From: Microcoleus sp. bin48.metabat.b7b8b9.023
GTDB lineage: Bacteria; Cyanobacteriota; Cyanobacteriia; Cyanobacteriales; Microcoleaceae
Assembly: GCF_013299185.1 (NCBI RefSeq)
Contig: NZ_JAAFKG010000017.1
Span: 47,772-111,771, forward strand
Direction of reading: 5' to 3'
DNA: 64,000 nt
In this document: in pieces, positions 24,580-33,537 of the stretch
Position numbering within the stretch: position 1 is the first letter of the stretch
How the letters are laid out: each line of letters begins with the position of its first letter
The notes under the pieces: model-generated
The model's input: the letters and a program-made list of their open reading frames with translations, nothing else
Told to the model about the DNA's origin: nothing
The model's database searches: none
Translations under genes and position numbers: made by a program

Positions 24580-27500
24580 ATGAAATACCCGATATTAAGC
24601 GTCTATAACACTTTCAATACAGCACCGATCGCCCTTTGGTCATTTGATGCAGCAGGAAACTTGGCGAGCGATCGCCCGGATCTCCCTCCAGCACTGCTAA
24701 TTGACAGCGTTTGCCGTGCTGTTGAGCCATCGCAAAACGGGCCACAAGAAAGCCTGCTGCTGACTGGAGGTTACGTTACTTTCCCAGTCACTCCTCTACT
24801 GGATCTCGGCACGGAAGACTTTTCTATCTGTGCGTGGATTCGCACGGAAGATTACGGTATTGTCAAAATTATCGATAAGCGGATTGAAAATTCCGGCCCT
24901 ATTCAGGGCTGGAGTTTGTTTATTTATCAAAGTAAAATTAACCTGCAAATAGCGGATGTAAAAGGTTGGCTAAACTGTGGTGCAGATCGTCCAGAAAAAA
25001 TGGCTCTTTTCCCAGTTGTCAGCGACAGCCAATGGCATCACGTGGCGGTTGTTGTCGATCGCGATCGAGTGGATGGAGGGCGCTGGTATGTCGATGGCAA
25101 GGAAGTAGATGACCGATTCAGACCCATATACCAACAGGGTTCTCTCAGCAATAATATGCCCCTGACTGTTGGCAGGCGATCGGACGATTTTGGTGGCATT
25201 TATCGAGGCAATATTGGAGATATTCAGCTCTACAAACAGGCGCTGTCGGCGGCAGATGTGTTGTCGATTTACCGATCGATTCAGTCTCCTATTAATAATA
25301 AATTTTTTGTTAATATTCTGAAGAGACCAGAAATAGCGCACCCCGAGCAAGATTCCTTCTCGGACAGTGATAATAATACCCTGGAAAGATACTCGCAGGC
25401 GATCGAATACTATCAGGAGTCGCTAAATATTCATAGAAACAACGGCAACGGCTACGGAGAAGCGAATTCTTTGAACAATCTAGGCAATATTTACAGCGCG
25501 CTGGGGGAATACTCGCAAGCAATTGACTCTCACCAGCAAGCGCTAAATATTCAGCGAGATATCGGCGACTGCGCTGGACAAGTGGATTCTTTAAACGCTT
25601 TGGGCAATATTTACAATGCTTTGGGGGAATACTTGCAAGCAATTGAGTGCCACCAACAGTGTTTAAAGATTGAGCCGGAAATCGGCAACCTCTATGGAGA
25701 ACCTAATTTCTGGCGCGATTTGGGGAGTGCATATCATTCCCTGGGCGAATACCAGCAGGCGATCGAATGCCAACTTCAGTCTTTAGATATGGCAATAAAA
25801 CTCAACTCTAAGCATAGAGAATTGAACTCCTTAAACGCTTTGGGACGTACCTATGTTTCCCTGGGGAAAAATCAATTGGCGATCGAATACTGTGAGAAGT
25901 CCCTGAATCTTGCACCGAAAATTGACAACCGCTTTGGGGAAGCTAATTCTTTGGTGATTCTGGGTAATGCTTACAGTAATTTGGGGCATTACTTGCGGGC
26001 GATCGCATTTTACAAACAATCCTTAGATATTCAGCAGGAAATTGGCGATCGCTCTGGGGAAGCAACTTCCTGCCGAAATTTGGGCAATGCTTACCGCTGT
26101 TTGGGGCAGTACCAGCGGGCGATCGAATACAGCCGCAAGAGTTTGGAGATCGCGCGGGCGATCGGCGAAACCGCATCAGAAGGGGCAACTCTCAACAATT
26201 TAGGACTTGCTTTATTTGACTTTGGCAAGTTTGCAGAAGCTGAAACAGTCCTGGGCGATGCAATTCAAACTTGGGAATCGCTGCGGGTCAAATTGAGCGA
26301 TCGCGATAACTTTAAAGTATCTATTTTTGAAACCCAAGCCGCAACTTACCGCCATTTGGAAAAAACCCTGATCGTCCAGAACAAAATAGAAGCAGCACTG
26401 GAAATTGCGGAGCGATCGCGCGCGCGAGCTTTTGTAGAGTTACTGGGTGCTCGGTTGTCGGCAAATTCAGATGCGATACCCGATATTAAGCCGCCTAACA
26501 TCGATCGCATTCAAGAAATTGCCAGAGCCCAAAATGCAACTTTTGTCGAATATTCGATTTCTTTTTTAGAAGAACTCTTTATTTGGGTAATTCAGCCGAG
26601 TGGTGAAATCGCATTTCGCCAAGTTGATCTCAACTACGAACATACTTCGCTTAAAGAATTGGTTGCCGATTCTCGCGAGGCGATCGGCATCAGGAATCGC
26701 GATTTCAATCCCACTCTAAAAATGTACCCGGGCGATTTAGTCAAACTCCACGATGATGCGCCGAATTGGGAACCTTGGCAAGTAATATCTGTCGATCAAA
26801 CTCACAACATTCTCTCCCTCTCCCAATCCTCTTGGCCCGCAGGGTTGACTATTAAGAGACCTGCAATTGATGTAGCAACAAAAGTGGAATCGAGCCTCAC
26901 CAATCACCCACGCTTGCAAAAACTTCATCAACTGCTAATCGAACCGATCGCCGATTTGTTGCCGACAGATCCAGCAGCTAAAATTATCTTTATTCCTCAA
27001 GGCGAACTGTTTTTTGTGCCGTTTCCGGCGCTGCAAGATGCTGCTGGGAAATACTTAATTGAAAAACATACTATTCTGACCGCTCCTGCAATTCAAATTC
27101 TGGAATTAACCAGTCAAAAACGGCAAGAAAATTCTAATTTAGCTGGGGATATTTTAGTAGTAGGAAATCCGACGATGCCTGAAGTTGCTCTGGTACCGGG
27201 CCAACCTCCGCAGCAGTTATCTGCTTTGCCGCATTCAGAAACCGAAGCTAACGCGATCGCCCAATTGTTCCAAACCCAAGCCCTGACGGGGAAATTCGCT
27301 ACCAAATCTGCCGTGCTTCAGCGGTTGTCAGACGCCCGCATCGTCCATTTTGCCACCCACGGATTGCTCGATCGCACTCGCGGACTCGGCAGTGCGATCG
27401 CCTTTGCACCCGATCGCACCGATAGCGGTTTGCTGACGGCTGAGGAAATTTTGCACCTGCACCTCCAGGCGGATTTGGTAGTTTTGAGTGCTTGCAATAC

Positions 27501-27756
27501 CGGCATGGGGCGGATTACCGGTGACGGGGTTATCGGCTTGTCTCGCGCTTTAATTTCGGCTGGTACATCCAGTGCGATCGTGTCTTTGTGGGCGGTGCCA
27601 GATGCTCCTACAGCCGATTTGATGGTGAAATTTTATCAAAACCTCGATCGAACGGGCAACAAAGCTCAATCGCTACGAAACGCCATGTTAGAGACAATCC
27701 AGCAGCACCCAAACCCCAGAGATTGGGCAGCTTTCACGCTAATCGGCGAAGCCTAA
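24580..27756 (+). CDS. LamG-TPR-CHAT protease-domain protein
   Basis: A 1058-residue three-part protein. Residues about 15-225 are a LamG/concanavalin-like beta sandwich (TGGYVTFPVTPLLDLGTEDFSICAWIRT, then SDSQWHHVAVVVDRDRVDGGRWYVDGK). Residues about 265-580 hold eight or nine TPR units of about 40 residues (SLNNLGNIYSALGEYSQAIDSHQQAL type). Residues about 740-1058 are a CHAT domain, a caspase-like peptidase, with the catalytic pair visible as His927 in HFATHG and Cys972 in SACNTG. There is no clear signal peptide. CHAT-TPR proteins act as regulated proteases in development or defence; LamG at the front suggests that a carbohydrate or surface ligand is sensed. This combination is uncommon. 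Confidence 0.88.
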   Translation: MKYPILSVYNTFNTAPIALWSFDAAGNLASDRPDLPPALLIDSVCRAVEPSQNGPQESLLLTGGYVTFPVTPLLDLGTEDFSICAWIRTEDYGIVKIIDKRIENSGPIQGWSLFIYQSKINLQIADVKGWLNCGADRPEKMALFPVVSDSQWHHVAVVVDRDRVDGGRWYVDGKEVDDRFRPIYQQGSLSNNMPLTVGRRSDDFGGIYRGNIGDIQLYKQALSAADVLSIYRSIQSPINNKFFVNILKRPEIAHPEQDSFSDSDNNTLERYSQAIEYYQESLNIHRNNGNGYGEANSLNNLGNIYSALGEYSQAIDSHQQALNIQRDIGDCAGQVDSLNALGNIYNALGEYLQAIECHQQCLKIEPEIGNLYGEPNFWRDLGSAYHSLGEYQQAIECQLQSLDMAIKLNSKHRELNSLNALGRTYVSLGKNQLAIEYCEKSLNLAPKIDNRFGEANSLVILGNAYSNLGHYLRAIAFYKQSLDIQQEIGDRSGEATSCRNLGNAYRCLGQYQRAIEYSRKSLEIARAIGETASEGATLNNLGLALFDFGKFAEAETVLGDAIQTWESLRVKLSDRDNFKVSIFETQAATYRHLEKTLIVQNKIEAALEIAERSRARAFVELLGARLSANSDAIPDIKPPNIDRIQEIARAQNATFVEYSISFLEELFIWVIQPSGEIAFRQVDLNYEHTSLKELVADSREAIGIRNRDFNPTLKMYPGDLVKLHDDAPNWEPWQVISVDQTHNILSLSQSSWPAGLTIKRPAIDVATKVESSLTNHPRLQKLHQLLIEPIADLLPTDPAAKIIFIPQGELFFVPFPALQDAAGKYLIEKHTILTAPAIQILELTSQKRQENSNLAGDILVVGNPTMPEVALVPGQPPQQLSALPHSETEANAIAQLFQTQALTGKFATKSAVLQRLSDARIVHFATHGLLDRTRGLGSAIAFAPDRTDSGLLTAEEILHLHLQADLVVLSACNTGMGRITGDGVIGLSRALISAGTSSAIVSLWAVPDAPTADLMVKFYQNLDRTGNKAQSLRNAMLETIQQHPNPRDWAAFTLIGEA

Positions 27757-27920
27757 TGGGGAGTTTCGGTTAAATTTTGTAAAGAATTGCCAAATCCCGC
27801 GAAAAAATTAGTTTTTTGGCTGAAATCTTCACAGAAAGGCGATCGGGCCTGGATAAGTCATTTCGATTTTCGATTGGGAATGACTTAAATCATGTTCAGT
27901 CAATCAGCAGCAACAAAAAC

Positions 27921-28441
27921 GGTTTGTAGTGAGGACTTCAGTCCTCATAATCAGAGGACTAAAGTCCTCACTACGAACTAAAATCCGGTTTGTAGTGAGG
28001 ACTTCAGTCCTCATAATCAGAGGACTAAAGTTCTCACTACGAACTAAAATCCGGTTTGTAGTGAGGACTTCAGTCCTCATAATCAGAGGACTAAAGTTCT
28101 CACTACGAACTAAAATCCGGTTTGTAGTGAGGACTTCAGTCCTCATAATCAGAGGACTAAAGTTCTCACTACGAACTAAAATCCGGTTTGTAGTGAGGAC
28201 TTCAGTCCTCATAATCAGAGGACTAAAGTCCTCACTACGAACTAAAATCCGGTTTGTAGTGAGGACTTCAGTCCTCATAATCAGAGGACTAAAGTCCTCA
28301 CTACGAACTAAAATCCGGTTTGTAGTGAGGACTTCAGTCCTCATAATCAGAGGACTAAAGTCCTCACTACGAACTAAAATCCGGTTTGTAGTGAGGACTT
28401 CAGTCCTCATAATCAGAGGACTAAAGTCCTCACTACGAACC
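27921..28441. repeat. Palindromic repeat array, 8 copies of 66 bp
   Basis: Units start every 66 bp from 27921 to 28383. Each is TAGTGAGGACTTCAGTCCTC-loop-GAGGACTAAAGTCCTCACTA plus a spacer of ACGAACTAAAATCCGGTTTG type. Copies 2-4 share one substitution (GTTCTC for GTCCTC). Because 66 is a multiple of three, long frames stay open on both strands; I treat them as non-coding. The array ends 76 bp before the response-regulator start. Confidence 0.92.
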
Positions 28442-28516
28442 CAAATCATGATAGTTGTTTGACCGGACATGATATTACTAATTAACTTTGCACCATTAAC
28501 AATTGAGTTAAAAATT

Positions 28517-29245
28517 ATGAAAATCTCTGCCGATAAAAACACCAAAATTCTAGTTGTAGAAGACGACGCCCCCGTCCGCAATCTAGTCTATCGCTTTCTG
28601 AAGCAGAGATATGAAGTACAATTTGCAGCCGACGGCCAAACAGCATTAGAAATATTTGATGAATTCAACCCAGTGCTCGTGATTTTAGATTGGAATTTGC
28701 CCGATACTACAGGCTATAAACTTTGTCAAGAAATGCAAAAGCGGACGAATGTTTTAGTCGCGATTCTGAGCAGCCGCACCGCCGAAGAAGATCGAATTAA
28801 AATCCTGAAAGCAGGTGCTGACGATTTTATGTGCAAACCCTTCAGTATTGAAGAACTAGCAGTTAGAGTAGAAGTCTTGTTGCGGCGTGGGAGAACCGTC
28901 AACCCGCCCCGCCTTGTCTGCGGTCAACTAGAAATTGATTTAATGAGTAGGGAAGTAAGATTGCAGGATAAAACTTTGACTCTAACCAAATTAGAATATG
29001 AGATCTTGTGTTTTTTGGCAACTCATTCAGATGAAGCTTGGACTCGCCAACAGCTAATCGAAAAAATTTGGGGCTGGAAATCCAATTACGCATCAGAAGA
29101 GCGAGTGGTGGACGTGCATATCGGCCAGATTCGCAAGAAAATGGCTAAAGTCGATCGGGCTGTGCCAAATTTTATTCAAACAGTTCGCGGATACGGTTAC
29201 ACATTTGCTCCGAATGCTCGCAATCACAGGATATTTTCCAATTAG
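28517..29245 (+). CDS. OmpR/PhoB-type response regulator
   Basis: A 242-residue two-domain regulator. The receiver domain (residues about 10-125) has the acidic pair in VVEDDAPV, the phospho-acceptor Asp58 in VILDWNLPDTTG, and the switch lysine in KPFS. The C-terminal winged helix (about 145-240) has the typical LTKLEYEILCFLATHSDEAWTRQQLIEKIWGW and VVDVHIGQIRKKM ... IQTVRGYGYTF. The ATG at 28517 is chosen because the 16 codons before it are not conserved-looking. No histidine kinase is adjacent, so it is an orphan regulator; its 5' region is the 66-bp repeat array. Confidence 0.9.
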   Translation: MKISADKNTKILVVEDDAPVRNLVYRFLKQRYEVQFAADGQTALEIFDEFNPVLVILDWNLPDTTGYKLCQEMQKRTNVLVAILSSRTAEEDRIKILKAGADDFMCKPFSIEELAVRVEVLLRRGRTVNPPRLVCGQLEIDLMSREVRLQDKTLTLTKLEYEILCFLATHSDEAWTRQQLIEKIWGWKSNYASEERVVDVHIGQIRKKMAKVDRAVPNFIQTVRGYGYTFAPNARNHRIFSN

Positions 29246-29423
29246 GATTGAATTGCCAAAATAATTTGGCAATACAAGTCTATTGAATAAATAAATTCAA
29301 ATCCGCTCTTCATAGGAATGATAATTCATCTCTCTATACTCTCCCTCTGTGTCCTCTGCGCTCTCTGTGGTTTAACAATTCCGGTACAGCCAGATGTGAT
29401 ATAATTTAAAATCCCAAAAAAAA

Positions 29424-29492
29424 GGTATGTAGTTGCGCTTCAGCGCTCCGATCGTAGATATACTAAGAGCGCTCAAGCGCAACAACGTACCT
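29424..29492. repeat. Single copy of the GTTGCGCTT palindrome
   Basis: GGTATGTAGTTGCGCTTCAG and the inverse CAAGCGCAACAACGTACC face each other around GCGCTC/GAGCGC stems. It belongs to the same family as 36801-37173 and 48561-48629. It lies between convergent gene ends at 29245 and 29510. Confidence 0.85.
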
Positions 29493-29509
29493 ATCTAACA
29501 GAGACGGTT

Positions 29510-32023
29510 CTAGATTCGCTTACAAAAAATCGCAATACCACACGCCCCCAACATTGCCACAACCGACGGTACCAAAGGCACCCACCAACCCTGGATTAGC
29601 AAAAACCAGCAAACTCCGCCCAAAATCCCCGCAAAAGCGATCGCCCGCAACACCGCAAACAGCCTGCGCCGGCTGAAAATTGCGATCGTGCTACCAACTG
29701 CTGCGCCGCCCAAAATCCACAGCATTTCCTGCCACAGAGGAACAATTTGCAACAGCGGGCGCCCATCCAAAGCAGCACTGATAATTTGACTCGACATTTG
29801 TGCCTGAAGTAACACCCCCGGCATTTTCTGGTAAGGTATTTCTCGCGCGCTGTAGGGTGTAAAAAAATAATCGGGATTGGAAATCGGCGCCGTCACACCT
29901 ATAAAAATAATTCGGTCTTTAATCAAATTGGGACTGACTTTTCCTTCTAACAGTTGTGTCAGGCTAACTCGCCGAATAAAATTTTGGGGCGATCGATAAT
30001 TGAGCATAATTTGAAAACCGCGATCGTCCAGGTTGTGATAAGCGCCTGTACTGCCGTGAATCGGTGCAAAAACCGCCTTTCCCAGCTCTATCTTATCTCC
30101 TGGTAGAGTTTCTGGTGTGATGCCTTTTGCTGCTAGGTAATGGAGCGCAGCCCTCATGTTTAAAGAATGTTCTGTAGCACAACTATCGGTTCTATGCGGC
30201 TGGATAAACAACAAGTGGCGGCGGAGAGTGCCATCGGCATCAGCCACCACATCGCTGAACCCGAGGCGCTCTTTTGGCAGTGCAGGCGGCGGTTTGATGC
30301 CGCATTTGTTCGGTTTGCCGCTTTCTTTGACGCTGCACAAACCAATTAAACTTCGATCGCTCTTAAAGCTAGCAGCCAATGCCGCATAACCGACTCCGGA
30401 GGGGCGAGGGCGAAAGATATCCAGGGCGATCGTTTGCGGCCGATACTGTGCTAAATTTGCTACTGCTTTGGCGATCGTCCCATCCGGCAGCGGAAAGCCG
30501 TATTTTTCGATATCCGTTTCCGTTGCTTCCACCAGCAACAAACGCGAATCCGAGCTTTCGGGGGGACGCAGGCGCATCAATTCGTCAAAAGCTTGCAATT
30601 CCGATACTTGCAGCCAGCCCAGCGATCGCATTCCCAGGACAAAAACAGCAGCAATTGCGATCGACAACAGCCCGCTCCCAAAACGGCGCCGCCAAGATAA
30701 AGATGGCGAATTACTGGCATTTTTCACCTCGGGTTTGTGCAGCAACTCTTGCCAAGTCGGCGGCTGGGATGCCGGATTTTGACAAATTACCGGCAGCCAA
30801 TCCGCGCCCGGAATTTCTGACTCTAATTCTGCCAATCTTTGCCTCGCGAGGCGCACTGACACATACAAAGATTCCCCGCTGCAAAAAAATTGGAGAAAAT
30901 ACTTCAAAAAATCTTGGGCAACTCGATCGCACACCGGTTCCCGCATCACGATCGTTTGCGGGATTCCCAAATCTTCTAGCTGTCGCGCTAGGCCCAATCC
31001 GTCGCAGGAATTCACAACAGCCAATTGCAAGCCGCTGTTAACTGCTAGCCTGAAACCGTGTTTCAGTTCCTCAACTGTTAAACTCTCGGTTTTATTGATA
31101 TAAAATTTACCACTTCGACCGTCGCTGTCGGTAGAACTGTGTCCGGCAAAAAATAAGATATCCCAGTTTTTTTCCCAAAGCTGTTCGCAGATTTGGCGGC
31201 GGCTTGGTTCGACTAAAAATGTAATTTCTGCTGATGGCAATTCTGCCAAGATTTTGCAGTCTTGTTCAATATCAATATTTTGACTGTTACCCAGTATTGC
31301 TAAAATTCTGACGAGATTTTTATGACCTTTTCCAAAACTCTCCGATCCCCCCCAGCGGGCGGGCACGGGGGCACCGCCCCTACAAAGGGGGGAGAATTCA
31401 CTCAAATTCCACCTTCTTAAAGGGGATTTAGGGGGATCTGAAATCGGAGATCCCCCCCAGCGGGCGGGCACGGGGGCACCGCCCCTACAAAGGGGGGAGA
31501 ATTGTGTCAAATTCCCCCTTCTTAAAGGGGATTTAGGGGGATCCCAAACCTGCGGTTTTATAGAAGTGGCGCTTAAAGCAATTTCTGCTTGCGGATAGCG
31601 ATCGAAAATATCCCAACAGTACCAAGGCAGCCGCCGCAAAACAATGTCGTCAGTTTTGATTAAAAATCGAACTGTGTCCAACGGGCTTAATTGTGCGAGC
31701 AATGTTTCTCTGAGTTGGCGAAACGATTCGGAATAGAGCCAGCTATTGATTTGCTGGCTTAATTGTGCTGCCAAATCCCGGCATTTTGCCAACTGTTCCG
31801 CACGAGAGCTACTAATGGTAATTGCGATCGGCTTAATGCGGAAATCTCCCAAACTGCGGTACACTGACTGCCAGCGATCGTAGTTGTCAGCTATTTCTGG
31901 TTGCGGAGGCAAGAAACCTGGGATTTCTACTGCGGCCCGTTCTCCTTCCGGGCCGATTTCCAGAGTAGCTCGCACGCCTTTTGTCAAGTTATCATCTAGC
32001 TTTAAGACAACTAATTTTTGCAT
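29510..32023 (-). CDS. CHAT-CHASE2 membrane sensor/protease protein
   Basis: With the ATG at 32023 (MQKLVVLKLDDNLTKGVRAT) it has 837 residues. Residues about 1-420 form a CHAT peptidase domain, with the likely catalytic His295 in FFAGHSS and Cys340 in VVNSCDGLG. A TM segment at about 455-475 leads into a CHASE2 extracytoplasmic sensor domain (TDIEKYGFPLPDGTIAKAVANLAQYRPQTIALDI, then IFIGVTAPISNPDYFFTPY), and three TM helices close the chain. Residues about 161-227 are two copies of a GC-rich intergenic-type repeat read in frame. It is last in a co-oriented sigma-like, DUF1822, CHAT-CHASE2 cluster. Inference: an external signal controls the cytoplasmic protease. Confidence 0.88.
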   Translation of the reverse strand: MQKLVVLKLDDNLTKGVRATLEIGPEGERAAVEIPGFLPPQPEIADNYDRWQSVYRSLGDFRIKPIAITISSSRAEQLAKCRDLAAQLSQQINSWLYSESFRQLRETLLAQLSPLDTVRFLIKTDDIVLRRLPWYCWDIFDRYPQAEIALSATSIKPQVWDPPKSPLRRGNLTQFSPLCRGGAPVPARWGGSPISDPPKSPLRRWNLSEFSPLCRGGAPVPARWGGSESFGKGHKNLVRILAILGNSQNIDIEQDCKILAELPSAEITFLVEPSRRQICEQLWEKNWDILFFAGHSSTDSDGRSGKFYINKTESLTVEELKHGFRLAVNSGLQLAVVNSCDGLGLARQLEDLGIPQTIVMREPVCDRVAQDFLKYFLQFFCSGESLYVSVRLARQRLAELESEIPGADWLPVICQNPASQPPTWQELLHKPEVKNASNSPSLSWRRRFGSGLLSIAIAAVFVLGMRSLGWLQVSELQAFDELMRLRPPESSDSRLLLVEATETDIEKYGFPLPDGTIAKAVANLAQYRPQTIALDIFRPRPSGVGYAALAASFKSDRSLIGLCSVKESGKPNKCGIKPPPALPKERLGFSDVVADADGTLRRHLLFIQPHRTDSCATEHSLNMRAALHYLAAKGITPETLPGDKIELGKAVFAPIHGSTGAYHNLDDRGFQIMLNYRSPQNFIRRVSLTQLLEGKVSPNLIKDRIIFIGVTAPISNPDYFFTPYSAREIPYQKMPGVLLQAQMSSQIISAALDGRPLLQIVPLWQEMLWILGGAAVGSTIAIFSRRRLFAVLRAIAFAGILGGVCWFLLIQGWWVPLVPSVVAMLGACGIAIFCKRI
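31344..31543. repeat. In-frame GC-rich repeat pair inside the CHAT gene
   Basis: Two 95-bp units (31344-31438 and 31449-31543), period 105 bp, start GATCCCCCCCAGCGGGCGGG and end GGGGATTTAGGGGGATC. The period is 35 codons, so the frame is kept. It encodes DPPKSPLRRGNLTQFSPLCR and a second near copy. The GGGGATTTAGGGGGATC core also occurs in the MITE-like element at 61371-61506. Confidence 0.9.
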
Positions 32024-32131
32024 GGTTGACACTCTCAGGTCTTTGATACACTGAGATTTTTGATTCCTCAAGCTAACTTCCTGGTAAAGGTTCAATTTTA
32101 ATGCTGAACAGCTTGTAACCAGCGGGCAGAT

Positions 32132-33127
32132 TTAAGCGACAAAATTCTCTGCTATACATATTTCTTTCAGTTTTACCACAACGCTGAAACATTCTCCGCG
32201 ATCGGCAGCAAATTCCAGCGTCATGTAGCCGTTGTCTTTTTTGACGGCACAAGCTTCCATGACAGTGGTGCCTTCGGCGTCGATGAGTTTCAGAGTCAGG
32301 TTGAGTGGCAAGCTGTCTGCTCCGGCGATCGGATGCACCTGTACTTTAATATTAATATCACTATCAGTCGTTGGTGCGATCGCCACCAGCAAAGCTACAG
32401 ATTCGGCGGGTACTCCTACACCCCTATCTAAATTAGGTTTTCCCCGAAAATAGTTGAGGGTTGTTGATACTGGTTCCGAGATATCTGGTGTCAGATGGAT
32501 CGTCTTAGCCCGCACGACTGCGCTGCCGTAACGAAAAGCTAAACTAGGTTCTGGTGGCGCTAAAACTTCTGCTACAGACTGCCAACTGGCCTCGAAAATA
32601 TTGTGCAGCCACTGACTGAGTTGTACAGCTTTTTTGCTTCGTTTCAGACTATCCAAATGTAGCAGCAATTTTTCAACACTTTGTAATTTGTCGATCGCCA
32701 ACTCGCCAGCACTTGCAGTTGCCATAAATCCCAGCAAAGTAGCTTCTTGCCGCTGTGTATCGATTTCAACTGCCACTAAACCAATGCGATCGTCAGGTAC
32801 TTCCAGCGGAATGTCACAAAACTTGCCAGACTTCACAGGGCGGCATTCCAAATAGCCAAATTGAGTTAATTTCAAATCTGCTGCATCGGTGTAAAGGCGC
32901 ATGGCAGGGTTCCAACTATCGCTGGCTTTCAAATCTGTAGGAATATCCATCATTTCCATGTAATCTTTCACTGCACATACAGCTAAAGTGTTGAAATAAA
33001 CTTGGTCTCTTTTTTCTGCTGTACTCAATCCTTTAATATTTGAAAAGTTCTCTGCCAGCCGCAGCGCTGCGGTGGTAATGGGCAGTGGAATAGATGATTG
33101 CCTGATATTGTTAAGGTTGCCATTCAT
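32132..33127 (-). CDS. DUF1822 family protein
   Basis: A 331-residue protein matching the DUF1822 layout: an N-terminal helical part (AALRLAENFSNIKGLSTAEKRDQVYFNTLAVCAVKDYMEMMDIPTDL), the motif AADLKLTQFGYLECRPV, then VPDDRIGLVAVEIDTQRQEATLLGFM and a short helix region SLKRSKKAVQLSQWLHNIFEASWQSV. The C-terminal 100 residues are beta-rich (LNLTLKLIDAEGTTVMEA). The family is confined to cyanobacteria and usually sits between a sigma-70-like gene and a CHASE2 gene, exactly as here (108 bp to CHAT-CHASE2). Biochemical function unknown. Confidence 0.85.
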   Translation of the reverse strand: MNGNLNNIRQSSIPLPITTAALRLAENFSNIKGLSTAEKRDQVYFNTLAVCAVKDYMEMMDIPTDLKASDSWNPAMRLYTDAADLKLTQFGYLECRPVKSGKFCDIPLEVPDDRIGLVAVEIDTQRQEATLLGFMATASAGELAIDKLQSVEKLLLHLDSLKRSKKAVQLSQWLHNIFEASWQSVAEVLAPPEPSLAFRYGSAVVRAKTIHLTPDISEPVSTTLNYFRGKPNLDRGVGVPAESVALLVAIAPTTDSDINIKVQVHPIAGADSLPLNLTLKLIDAEGTTVMEACAVKKDNGYMTLEFAADRGECFSVVVKLKEICIAENFVA

Positions 33128-33186
33128 CGGGATTCTCCTCTTTGAACTATAGTTTTATGATGAAAATTCAAAAACATACTTTTCTC

Positions 33187-33352
33187 TAGCCTTTCTCAGT
33201 TCAACAGTTGACAGTTGACAGTTGACAGTTGACAGTTTGAGAGCGATCTCTACCTATAAGGAAGAGGATTGGAGTAATGAATAGTCTGATTTTATTTTCT
33301 CCCTCAAAGGGTTACGGCTTTAAACCAATTCTTTCTGGTAAGTCAGTTACAG
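33187..33352. repeat. Dispersed repeat (copy 1)
   Basis: A block from GTTGACA heptamers through GAGAGCGA, TCTACCTATA, GGATTGGAGTAATGAATAGT and CCAATTCTTTCTGGT recurs at 59530-59665 with about 85-90 percent identity by eye. A TAGCCTTTCTCA word precedes it. No coding frame is conserved. Confidence 0.75.
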
Positions 33353-33462
33353 ATAGTGGCTATTACTAATTACAAATTACCCAAGATTAATGGTTGTTAG
33401 CCCCCGCCATGAAAGACTGATTGTTTGGAAAACCAGGTTTAAATACTCGCCTAAAAAACCTC

Positions 33463-33537
33463 GCTGTCAACTGTCAACTGTCAACTGTCAACTGTCAACT
33501 GTCAACTGTCAACTGTCAACTGCCAACTGTCAACTGT
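33463..33537. repeat. TCAACTG heptamer repeat
   Basis: About ten TCAACTG units run directly into the stop codon of the sigma-like gene (the last bases TTATTCTAG encode its end). This is the STRR class. Confidence 0.9.

Noticed and set aside
27904..28581. Frames of 177 and 225 codons on opposite strands of the 66-bp array
   Set aside because: Both are produced by the period being divisible by three; the same palindrome family at 72- and 74-bp periods does not stay open, and no ribosome binding site fits.
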